Assembly: GCA_040753915.1 (NCBI GenBank)
Contig: JBFMDN010000096.1
Span: 1-16,030, forward strand
DNA length: 16,030 nucleotides
Reading direction: 5' to 3'
Origin: JBFMDN01 sp040753915
Lineage (GTDB): Bacteria > Desulfobacterota > Desulfomonilia > Desulfomonilales > Desulfomonilaceae
Numbering within the stretch: position 1 is the first letter of the stretch; every line of letters starts with the position of its first letter. A model generated the notes under the pieces. The model was not told where the DNA came from. It saw nothing but the letters and a program-made list of their open reading frames with translations, and made no database searches. Both the position numbers and the translations under genes were made by a program. Below, in pieces: positions 1-7,900 of this stretch.

Positions 1-18
1 AAGGAGCCCTTGTGTCAT
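1..18 (-). CDS. Possible start of a leftward gene running off the window
   Basis: On the minus strand an ATG at 18-16 opens a frame (MTQGLL) that leaves the window after six codons. A GAGGTG stretch lies roughly 10 bases upstream. The opening residues and the structured upstream DNA recall transposase starts of the IS1380 type, but six residues are too few to assign a family. That comparison is inference only. The IS66 remnant nearby makes an insertion-sequence origin plausible. Confidence 0.25.
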
Positions 19-27
19 AATCACGTC

Positions 28-100
28 ACCTCGTTGGTGATAGAATCGTTTTGACAAAAGCATTCTATCTTCTTGATCTCTCAAGAACAACGAGGTTTTT
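28..100 (+). repeat. Nested inverted repeats forming a three-way-junction fold, followed by T-rich DNA
   Basis: An outer 9-bp stem (ACCTCGTTG at 28-36 with CAACGAGGT at 88-96) encloses two hairpins. The first is GATAGAAT (39-46) with ATTCTATC (62-69), extended by TTTTG/CAAAA around a one-base centre. The second is TCTTGA (71-76) with TCAAGA (81-86), loop TCTC. T runs follow at 96-100 and 103-109. On the plus strand this could act as a compound terminator for a gene left of the window. On the minus strand it would lie in the leader of the possible gene starting at 18. The pairing is visible in the sequence; the role is not known. Confidence 0.5.
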
Positions 101-254
101 CACTTTTTTTGACCCGCGATCTAGGAGGCCCATAATCCACGGTCTAATCTGATGTGAGAGTCGTGTGGACCTCGTGTGGTCCTCAAACAAAGGGCCACGA
201 ACGATGGCTCCAATACTTGCTGCCCGACCTTTGGGCTCAAGGGGTCAGTCAAGG

Positions 255-558
255 GGTCAGGACTTCTCCACTACGCTCACATGTTTCCAGGAAGATGGGG
301 ATCACGGTGTCGACTTCTTTGTGGATATCAAATCCCTGTTGGACCCCTCGTTTGCGCTTCTTGGATTTCATCCGAAGCGGGCCTTGGGCTTCGTGGCCGG
401 CCCATCGGATGAAGAAGGCTTCGAGGAATTACAAGAATTCGGGTGAGAGAAGCAATCTTGCACTCCAGCTCTTCGATCCGGGCACTCAATTCCAGCGGTA
501 CCTGTACAATGATCTCCGAGTCTTTTTGGGCAACGGTGAGTGCTTCTTCCCTTGTCAT
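255..558 (-). pseudogene. IS66-type transposase, N-terminal remnant with frameshifts
   Basis: Reading leftward from the ATG at 558, the frame starts MTREEALTVAQKD and passes through a short coiled stretch (ARIEELECKIASLTR). The match then jumps frame to NSCNSSKPSSSDGPATKPKA near 440-380, which is the hallmark NSRNSSKPPSSDG segment of IS66 TnpC transposases. It jumps frame again to KSKKRKRGVQQG near 366-330, corresponding to the family's KKRGGQPGH region, and continues as VDTVIPIFLETCERSGEVL before a stop near 255. At least two frameshifts break the frame, and the DDE catalytic core is absent. It is therefore a dead fragment, not a working element. No terminal repeats were recognised. Confidence 0.7.
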
Positions 559-585
559 AGGGAAGAGCCCAATCCATCTTTCTGA

Positions 586-828
586 TCATGTCAAGAGGAA
601 ACGAAATACCTGCACGATATCGCGCGGCTGGCAATGTCCCAGAACACACCAATCACCAAAATCAAGCTCATGCAGAGGATCGTGGTGAACGGTTACCATA
701 TTTCTAAACCGGAGCACATCAAGAACCGCACTATCCTCCATTTCTCCTGACCTGATCTTCTTTTCAGCCCTGTTCAGTGCAGAGATCCATTGCTGAGCGG
801 CCCTGCGAGCATCCTCCTGAGCCGGCAA
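586..828 (-). CDS. Hypothetical protein, 80 aa
   Basis: A short leftward ORF begins at a TTG (828) only 10 bases after the stop of the AAA+ ATPase gene, so it could be the last gene of the same transcript. The codon use looks reasonable for a real gene. The product is soluble with no signal peptide or membrane segment. Its first half is charged and probably helical (residues 5-35), and its second half holds VTVHHDPLHELDFGDWCVLG. No family was recognised. The start is uncertain because no strong ribosome-binding site precedes the TTG. It could be a chance ORF or a decayed C-terminal extension of its neighbour. Confidence 0.4.
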   Translation of the reverse strand: MPAQEDARRAAQQWISALNRAEKKIRSGEMEDSAVLDVLRFRNMVTVHHDPLHELDFGDWCVLGHCQPRDIVQVFRFLLT

Positions 829-838
829 ACAGGAGTTC

Positions 839-1942
839 TTACTTTGTCTCGATCTTTATTGTGATCCATTGGTCGCGGCAAAGTCCGAAATTTACGCCGT
901 CATTGCCCTGAAATCTATCTTGCTCAGATTTGGGCAAGGATGAAAATCTGAACCTGTTTCCGTCGGGACAAGAGCTGAAAACACACCGTTCGGCAGCTCG
1001 GCGCGACGGCGATTCCATGAGATCCGCCACTAAAGCGATCACTGCTGATCCTTCAATCTCGTCAACCTGGTCAAAATGTTTCTTGACCATTAAACATGCG
1101 ATATCAATAAGTTCCTCATAGAACTCTCCCCCCAAAAACGCTTGGCTCACCGGTGGAATGCAGATCATTCGATCTACGCGGTCAACGAAATCTTTGCATT
1201 TCGGAATCAAGGCTGGCCGTCTTAAGGTAGGTGCGTTATCCGCATTGTCCTTCAGAAGTGACTCACTTTCAAAAAATGCCTGGACTTCTCCCTTCCACCT
1301 ACTCACAAAGCTTCGATATGTCAGTTCTCCATTTTGTCCACCAGAACTGTCCACCTGCGGACTCGGAAGCATGCTGCTTGCGGCGAACGAAAAAATGGCT
1401 CTTCCCAGTGCAAAGGAGTCTTTACCAATGTGAAAAAGTCCGTCCCACATCGGTGCCAAGAAGTTGGCCAGAAGATGTCGGCCCTCGACTTTGGTATCAA
1501 CCTCATCAAAAAAAACGATAGGCAATTTACCCTGGAGATTTGCCGATTGAACCCCCTGAAAAGCGCCATAAAGGTCTTCAAGGGAACGAAAAGCAGGGAC
1601 GTGATACTCATCGAATTGTACTTCAATGTCGTTCGACAAGGTTTTGGAAAGCTGTTTCAAAAGAAAAGACTTTCCACTCCCAGGCTCGGATGAGAGAAGA
1701 ATGTTAAAAGGGCGTTTCACTTTTGGACGGTGAGCATAGTTCCGAACAGTAAGCAAGAGATTCTGCAACTCCTCTTGGAACTGGTAATTACGCGTGACAT
1801 AGGTTCCAAATACAGGCTTGATGCTGCGTTCATTTCGTCGGGTTTGAGAGTCTCTTTGCTTCGTGATTGTGTCAGCAATGCTCTTGGTTTCACTGACGAC
1901 TTCCTGCCAACTGCGGTTGCGCCACGGCTCTACTTTCTCCAT
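839..1942 (-). CDS. AAA+ family ATPase, 367 aa
   Basis: This is a cytoplasmic ATPase of the AAA+ class. The Walker A motif is EPGSGKS at residues 86-92, and Walker B is IVFFDEVD at about 142-149 with D146 and E147. A later DFVDRVDRMICIPPV stretch (251-265) sits where the AAA+ module usually carries its arginine finger or lid start. Residues 1-45 are polar and not recognised, and the last 60 residues match nothing I know. The ATG at 1942 is preferred to a start 55 codons upstream because a perfect AAGGAGG lies five bases before it (1948-1954). It follows the secreted-protein gene by 38 bases and precedes the 80-aa ORF by 10. The partner or substrate is unknown; a moderate resemblance to ATPases of accessory regions is an impression only. 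Confidence 0.8.
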   Translation of the reverse strand: MEKVEPWRNRSWQEVVSETKSIADTITKQRDSQTRRNERSIKPVFGTYVTRNYQFQEELQNLLLTVRNYAHRPKVKRPFNILLSSEPGSGKSFLLKQLSKTLSNDIEVQFDEYHVPAFRSLEDLYGAFQGVQSANLQGKLPIVFFDEVDTKVEGRHLLANFLAPMWDGLFHIGKDSFALGRAIFSFAASSMLPSPQVDSSGGQNGELTYRSFVSRWKGEVQAFFESESLLKDNADNAPTLRRPALIPKCKDFVDRVDRMICIPPVSQAFLGGEFYEELIDIACLMVKKHFDQVDEIEGSAVIALVADLMESPSRRAAERCVFSSCPDGNRFRFSSLPKSEQDRFQGNDGVNFGLCRDQWITIKIETK

Positions 1943-1980
1943 CTGATCCTCCTTCCAATTCCCAATGTGGCATGCGGAAG

Positions 1981-2538
1981 TTAGGAGTGGTCTCCCTCTG
2001 GTTCGTGTCTTTGAAGTAAGATTGCCTGCTGCCCGGTGCCTTCGGTACGGAAAAATCGAGACTGTGGTATCGGCCTGCGAAGGACTTCTGCCAAAGCTAT
2101 TGTGCATCGGTTCGGTGACCTTTCAGAGAGAATTGCTGCAAAAGACGCGGCCGAGTCATTCGGTTGATACCCGTGCGTGGCACATTTGCTACTTAATTTC
2201 GGCCATTGCACGTATCTGACGGATGGGGTCTTTGCACATCCCTGACATTCAGAACTCCCCATGTTCTTGGCTAAACTCACGGCCTCTCTCGCGCCACCAT
2301 GACCAAGGCCAATTCCGTAACAGATCTTCTTTCGATCACCCTTACAGACACAAAACGCCAGCCAGATCTCTTTCCTGGGTGCAGTCTTTTCGTGGCCCTC
2401 CTCGCAGGATTGCAGAAATTGTTGATGGATGTCACGAAGCTCCTGTGGCGAGTAGGCGAACCCCATTGCGGGCGGTTCAGCGGTTGCGTTCCTCGGGATG
2501 ACAAACACCAGAAAGGACAGCAGTGCGAACCATTTCAT
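1981..2538 (-). CDS. Secreted cysteine-rich hypothetical protein, 185 aa
   Basis: The N-terminus (MKWFALLSFLVFV, then a cut site near ATA-EPP at residue 20) is a good Sec signal peptide, so the mature protein is probably periplasmic. It has eight cysteines (about 45, 63, 65, 73, 98, 101, 119 and 145), including a CVC and a CQGC pair, which suits disulphides or a metal or haem-like site. There is no CXXCH haem motif. The start at 2538 is chosen because it begins the signal peptide and has AGGA eight bases upstream; an ATG at 2547 is also possible. The tail beyond residue 125 is low in recognisable pattern. It lies 38 bases before the AAA+ ATPase gene in the same direction. No family was recognised. 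Confidence 0.6.
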   Translation of the reverse strand: MKWFALLSFLVFVIPRNATAEPPAMGFAYSPQELRDIHQQFLQSCEEGHEKTAPRKEIWLAFCVCKGDRKKICYGIGLGHGGAREAVSLAKNMGSSECQGCAKTPSVRYVQWPKLSSKCATHGYQPNDSAASFAAILSERSPNRCTIALAEVLRRPIPQSRFFRTEGTGQQAILLQRHEPEGDHS

Positions 2539-3341
2539 TCCCGTCATCCTAAGGAAGAATATAACGGACCCCGCTTCCTCGTCCGCCAGAAGTCCAAGGT
2601 CGGTACGGGCCTTGCCTCTTATTTGTGTGCCGGGGCCGGTTTCGACAGGATCTCCGTTGAGAGCCTTGGCCACTATGAGCGGTTCAATCGTCCGTACGCC
2701 GGACCATGGGTAACTTTTGCTCAAGTCCGTGCTATAGTCAATCGAATTTGCGCCGTACCGGTGGACTTTCCTCGCTACACATCGTCTTGAACCGTTCGTG
2801 TCTCAGGTGGTTTCACATGCCCTTTCGTGCAAGTCTTTGCTGGGGGTGTTTCGCAAGTTCATTCACCTCGGCCCTTGTTTCGCCTCAGTTGGAATTGGAC
2901 AGAGCCTCTGTTAAGATAGTCACAAGACAGCGTGAGGAATCCCGGCTCTTTTCAAGGCTCTGCTCGTGTGTACGGTTACGTATTTGGGAGACCGCTCCCT
3001 TTGCGGAAGGACAGGTTCAGAGCCTGTTTCAAGGGAGGGCAGGTTTGAAGCCTGCCCTACAGTGGGATGGAGCGTTGATCGTTACGGTGGAATTACCGGA
3101 GCAGCAGATGTAGGGGCGAGTTTCGCACACGCCCTCGCCTGAATTCGGCCCTCGCCGCCGTTTCCAACGCGTCCCACCGCAATCGGAGGAACAGCGTTGC
3201 CGCGAATACGCAACCGTATTTGCGAAATGGCGTACTAAGGTATAGTCGATCGCGTCAAAGTACGGGCAGCCCTCTACTGTCGTGTTAACCATACGTTTGA
3301 TCTGCGAAGTGACTGTTTTGATTACTTCGCAGTTTGAACGG
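2539..3341. other. Intergenic stretch with hairpin repeats, no clear gene
   Basis: Overlapping frames here on both strands show no family signature, no convincing ribosome-binding site and no consistent codon bias. It contains two hairpins near 3011-3061. It separates the leftward group (1981-2538) from the rightward biotin genes, so promoters for both may lie here, but I cannot place one firmly for the leftward group. Confidence 0.5.
3011..3061. repeat. Two adjacent hairpins; the second matches the repeat family at 15705
   Basis: The first hairpin is ACAGG (3011-3015) with CCTGT (3023-3027). The second is AGGGCAGG (3036-3043) with CCTGCCCT (3051-3058), followed by ACA. Read on the minus strand the second becomes TGTAGGGCAGG-loop-CCTGCCC, the same layout as the TGTAGGGTAGCC units near the right end of the window. 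It is a dispersed intergenic repeat, not followed by a T run. Confidence 0.6.
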
Positions 3342-3815
3342 ATGAGTGAATTGGGGCAGCTCAATTTCCTGTATATGGCGGATTCGGCCGTGATCACCGA
3401 GGACGGCCTTGCTTTGAGGCATGATTTCAAGAGAGGGGGGTTCGGCCGAGCATCCTCCGGCAACCGGTGGAGATGCAGGGCAGGGAGAGAGCTCATCAAG
3501 CAAACGGGGATGGAGCTGATGGAAAAGGCTTGCGCTCTTCTGGAATCCGTAATTGAATCCAGCATGGGGCAGTTTGTCGTGAGCCTCCAGAGGCGCATCA
3601 GAACCCGGACAGGGAAGAGAATCACCATCTTCACCCTGGGGAAGGGCCTAGGTTGGAAGATGTTTGCACGTCAATTGGTTAGCTGCCTCTTATTTCTTCT
3701 TGACAAGAGAATGTCATCCTGTAAGATCGTCTGGTGGTGGCAGGAACTGAGGGGACTGTGGATTTTCAGTCTGCTCGGGAATCGGCTGAGCTTCCGGCCG
3801 GGAGGAGGGAAGTAG
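3342..3815 (+). CDS. Doubtful ORF, 157 aa
   Basis: This rightward frame runs from the ATG at 3342 to a TAG at 3815. The middle third (about 3510-3670, MELMEKACALLESVIESSMG onward) has gene-like codon use and a likely amphipathic helix, and an intrinsic terminator follows 77 bases after the stop. Against it, no start has a good ribosome-binding site, the ends of the product are rich in Arg, Trp and Gly in a way typical of chance translation, and no family was recognised. A candidate promoter for the next genes lies inside its 3' end. It may be a decayed gene or no gene at all. Confidence 0.25.
   Translation: MSELGQLNFLYMADSAVITEDGLALRHDFKRGGFGRASSGNRWRCRAGRELIKQTGMELMEKACALLESVIESSMGQFVVSLQRRIRTRTGKRITIFTLGKGLGWKMFARQLVSCLLFLLDKRMSSCKIVWWWQELRGLWIFSLLGNRLSFRPGGGK
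3700..3727 (+). promoter_or_regulatory. Candidate sigma70 promoter ahead of the biotin ligase/carboxylase genes
   Basis: A consensus -35 (TTGACA, 3700-3705) is followed after 16 bases by TAAGAT (3722-3727) as -10. Transcription would start near 3734 and run through the terminator-like hairpin at 3892 before the ligase start at 3979, giving a leader of about 245 bases. It is a pattern match only. Confidence 0.4.
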
Positions 3816-3891
3816 GCATTCTTGTTACCCAAAACATAGCGGAATAAGGTCCGACCGGGCTCTCCTGAAGGGTGCGGTTCACGGAAATGAA

Positions 3892-3935
3892 AGCCGACCA
3901 ATCACCTGAACTGGTGGTGCTCGGCTTTTTGTTTT
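3892..3935 (+). terminator. Intrinsic terminator or attenuator upstream of the biotin ligase
   Basis: AGCCGA (3892-3897) pairs with TCGGCT (3921-3926), and CACC/GGTG can pair inside. TTTTT then G TTTT follows directly. It ends 43 bases before the ligase start. If the 3700 promoter is real, it would sit in the leader of the ligase-carboxylase genes and could work as an attenuator; otherwise it ends an upstream transcript. Confidence 0.6.
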
Positions 3936-3978
3936 GGGGAGTGAAATCCTCCACAGAGCCAATGACGAGAGAGAGGAA

Positions 3979-4911
3979 ATGGTACTCTGGCGGTTTGAGA
4001 GCGAAAGCAATCAACTGATTTTCCGTGCGGAAGGCACAATCTGCACGACGGGGCGAGTAGCCCCTCGGGCTGGCTCCTCGGACTGGGAATCATTGTTAAC
4101 AGCAATTGGCTTGCGCAAGGAAAGCTGTTCGTCACATGGTGGCGAGCGTGTTACTTGTTGGCGGGCACAAAATGACCAAGAAGCCTTTACGCTGTTTACG
4201 AGTGGCGCATGCTCATCAAGCATGGATCTGGCTTGGCAGATCACGGCTGATGATCTATTCCCCACCTGGGCGTCGGTGCTGGTTACGGCTCAAACGTCGG
4301 GCAGAGGACAGTTTCGGAGGCTCTGGCACTCACCGCCGGGCAATGTGTACGGTTCACTGCGTTTGCCAGTGCTCAACCCAACCTGGCGTAACTTGACGCC
4401 ACTACTACTGGGAGCGGGCGTGCTTGGTGTTTTGCAGGACCTCAATTTGCCTGCGCGAATTAAGTGGCCCAACGATCTCCTCGTAGGCTCCAAGAAGGTT
4501 GGTGGAATCCTTGTAGAGGAAAGACATGGCATTGTAATAGCCGGCGTGGGCTTGAATCTTGAGTCAGCGCCGGCACCTGACAGGGTGCGCAATAGACATG
4601 CTCTGCCGGCGGGATGTTTAGCTGATTTCGGGGTAAACATGTCTGCCCCTGAGATGTGGATTCAGCTTGTCCGAAATCTCAGATCTGGGATTGAAGCGAC
4701 AACTGCAATGCCAAGCAAAGAAGCGTTCATAAAAAACTTGGAAACTCACCTGGCATACGTCGGGGAGACCGTCATCTTGAATGCAGGGAACGGGGAGAAC
4801 CGCACGGCAACCTTGGTAGGACTGGACAGTTGCGGTGGGATAAAGGTGACGACGAGCGAAGGAGAACAGGTCTTTTGCTCCGGTAGCATTCACCCCCTAT
4901 CCTGGATGTAG
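3979..4911 (+). CDS. Biotin--[acetyl-CoA-carboxylase] ligase (biotin protein ligase), 310 aa
   Basis: It activates biotin with ATP and attaches it to a lysine of a biotin carboxyl carrier domain, here almost certainly that of the next gene. The catalytic domain shows SSSMD (79-83), the biotin/ATP loop GRGQFRRLW (108-116), KWPNDLL (162-168) and KKVGGILVEE with the catalytic lysine at about 173. An SH3-like C-terminal domain follows (about 258-305). The first 75 residues do not look like the helix-turn-helix of bifunctional BirA, so repressor activity is unlikely. The ATG at 3979 is chosen because GAGAGAGGAA precedes it; an in-frame TTG at 3934 lies inside the terminator. The gene ends 20 bases before the carboxylase start, so the two are probably co-transcribed. 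Confidence 0.9.
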   Translation: MVLWRFESESNQLIFRAEGTICTTGRVAPRAGSSDWESLLTAIGLRKESCSSHGGERVTCWRAQNDQEAFTLFTSGACSSSMDLAWQITADDLFPTWASVLVTAQTSGRGQFRRLWHSPPGNVYGSLRLPVLNPTWRNLTPLLLGAGVLGVLQDLNLPARIKWPNDLLVGSKKVGGILVEERHGIVIAGVGLNLESAPAPDRVRNRHALPAGCLADFGVNMSAPEMWIQLVRNLRSGIEATTAMPSKEAFIKNLETHLAYVGETVILNAGNGENRTATLVGLDSCGGIKVTTSEGEQVFCSGSIHPLSWM

Positions 4912-4931
4912 ACCCTGAAAAGGAGTGTCTT

Positions 4932-7900
4932 GTGGCAAAGACTTTTGAACAAATAGTGAGCGAAATCCGTGGCAAGAGAATCCTTGTGGCCAATCGGGGA
5001 ATCAGTGCTCGGCGTATTCTTAGATCAATCCAGGAAGTATTTCAGGCTGTACCAGTGTTGACAGTGACCGATGTGGATAAGACCGCACCGTTCACAGCGG
5101 GTGCTCAGGAGCTGATTATCCTGGGAGAAAATCCCAGAGGGTACCTGGATATCGAGCAGATCGTGTCTTTGGCAAGAAAACGAGGTATAGCGGCCGTGCA
5201 TCCTGGTTGGGGATTTGCTTCGGAGGATTTCACCTTTCCCCAACAATGTGAGGAAGCAGGCATTGTCTTTATTGGACCTCCAGCCGAAGCTATGCAGCTC
5301 TTGGGCAACAAGGTGAAGGTTCGCGATCTGGCTCGCAGCCTTGATATCCCAGTGGTACCCGGCTCCCGGGGATCTGTCAGCATAGAGGAAGCCCGACAAG
5401 TAACCCGAGAAATTGGACTGCCCGTTATGCTAAAGGCCGAAGGCGGCGGTGGTGGACGCGGGATCTATGAAGTGTACGACCTGGACCAATTGGAGAAGGC
5501 ATTTGAAAAAGCATCGGCACTGGCGCTGGCGTCTTTTGGCAATCCCCGCTTGTTCGTCGAAAAGCTCCTGACGTCGGTGAGGCATATTGAGATTCAGGTG
5601 GTTGCGGACCGTTACGGAAATGCCTTTGCTTTTGACGAAAGAGACTGCACGATCCAGCGCAACCACCAGAAGCTGGTGGAAGTCACTCCGTCGCCGTGGT
5701 CGGGAATGACGCCGGAGCTTCGGGCACGTCTGAAAGAGTATGCCCTCAATCTGGTTCGGTCGGTGGGGTACTACTCTTTGGCCACAGTGGAATTCCTTGT
5801 GGATTCGAAAGGAGAGCCCTATCTTATTGAAGTCAATACCCGTTTGCAGGTGGAGCACGGCATAACGGAATGTCGTTACAATGTGGACCTCGTTGAAGAG
5901 CAGATCGCTATTGTTTTTGGAGCCCAATTGCGTTTCAACGAGGAGCAAACCGTTGCAAGAAGCCATGCCATTCAGGTGAGGATCAATTGTGAGGATCCAC
6001 AGAACGACTTTGCGCCTAATTCGGGTTTGATTACCCGCTATATTTCACCGGGAGGCCCGGGTATTCGACTCGATTCATGTGTGTCCGGCGGCTACACTTT
6101 TCCTCCCCATTATGATTCCGCGGCAGCCTTGCTGATTGCGTACGGTCTGGGCTGGGACAAGACTGTGGCTGTCTTGGAACGGGCCTTGAAAGAATACGTC
6201 ATAAGTGGAGTTAAGACGACCATTCCTTTTCACCAAAACATTATCAGGCATCATCGCTTTCGTTCTGGCGAATACGACACTCGCTTTGTAGAAATGACGC
6301 CGGAGCTCATGGATTACAGGGACAGAGATCCTGAGGCCCTACGATTGAGCCGGCTAATAGCGGAGATTTCTGCTCGGGGGTACAATCCATTCGTCCAGCT
6401 TGGCGAGTACCGCGGGAAAGATGTTAAACGCCTCGGCCGTTTTGAGCCTGTATTACCACCGCTTGACAGCACGGTGCCCTCGAGTACATATCCACGAGGT
6501 GACCGGAAGGCGCTGCTGGATTTCATTCGCGATTCGGGGCGCATCCATTTTACTGACACGACGCCGCGGGACGTCACCCAATCGAATAGTGGCAACCGTT
6601 TCCGTTTGGCTGAAGACGCCCTCATAGGCCCGTACCTGGATCGCTGCGGTTTTTTCTCCATAGAGAATGGGGGCGGGGCACACTTTCACGTAGCCATGAT
6701 GGCCAACATGACTTATCCATTCCATGAGGCGCGTGAATGGAATCGTTTTGCTCCGACCTCACTCAAACAGATTCTGGTTCGTTCAACCAATCTGTTGGGG
6801 TACAAGCCTCAACCAAGAAATCTCATGCGTCTCACCGGGGAGATGATTTGTGAGCACCACGATATCATACGCTGTTTCGATTTTCTGAACCACGCGGAAA
6901 ACATGCGGCCATTGGCGGAAGTCGTCATGAATCAATCGAGTAACGTATTCGAACCCGCTGTGTCCTTGTCTTGGGCCGAGGGATTCGACGTAACTCACTA
7001 TATGGGGGTGATTGACGCGATAGTGACCATGACGGCTGATGCCGGAGGTCTCCCAGTGAAAAAGGCTGTTCGAGAGTTCATTCTCGGACTCAAGGATATG
7101 GCAGGAGTGTGCCCTCCCCGATTCATCAGAGAGCTTGTGGCGGCCGTCCGGCAGAGATACCCTGAGCTGGTAATCCATTATCATCGTCATTTCACGGATG
7201 GATTGTTCGTACCAGCACTGGGAGCAGCGGCTCAGGCGGGTGCACACATTCTGGATACTGCTTTAGGGGCTGCCGTGCGCTGGTACGGACAGGGAGATGT
7301 CCTGTCAACAGCAGCGTTTATCGAAGAGGAGCTTGGGCTCGAAACGAGTTTGAACAAAGAAATGATTCGGACGTGCAATTTCGTCCTCAAGCAGATCATG
7401 CCCTATTATGACCGATATACGGCACCCTATTTTCGCGGAATAGACCATGATGTGGTGTTCCACGGCATGCCTGGAGGTGCTACGTCATCATCTCAAGAAG
7501 GAGCAATGAAACAGGGATACATTCATCTTCTACCCTATATGCTTCGATTCTTAGCGGGAACTCGGCGAATCGTTCGCTACCACGATGTCACACCAGGTTC
7601 ACAGATCACCTGGAATACTGCGTTCCTGGCTGTTACCGGTGCTTGGTTAAGGGGCGGCGAGAACGAAGTGCGGAACTTACTCAGGGTCCTGGAAGCAGTC
7701 GCTGATATCCCGGAAGAGGACTTGAGCGAAGATCTGAAGAAGGATCGGCTGATGCTGTACCAGGAGAGCAACGATGCTTTTCGGGATCTGCTACTGGGAC
7801 GCTTCGGACCGTTGCCACTGGGATTTCCGCCTCGCTGGGTATACCAGAGTGCATTCGGGGATGAGTATCAACAGGCGCTGGACAAGCGAACAGAGGCATC

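Noticed and set aside
2706..3634. Overlapping frames on both strands between 2706 and 3634
   Set aside because: No family signature or ribosome-binding site. The leftward one ends inside a dispersed hairpin repeat. Only the rightward frame from 3342 was kept, with low confidence.
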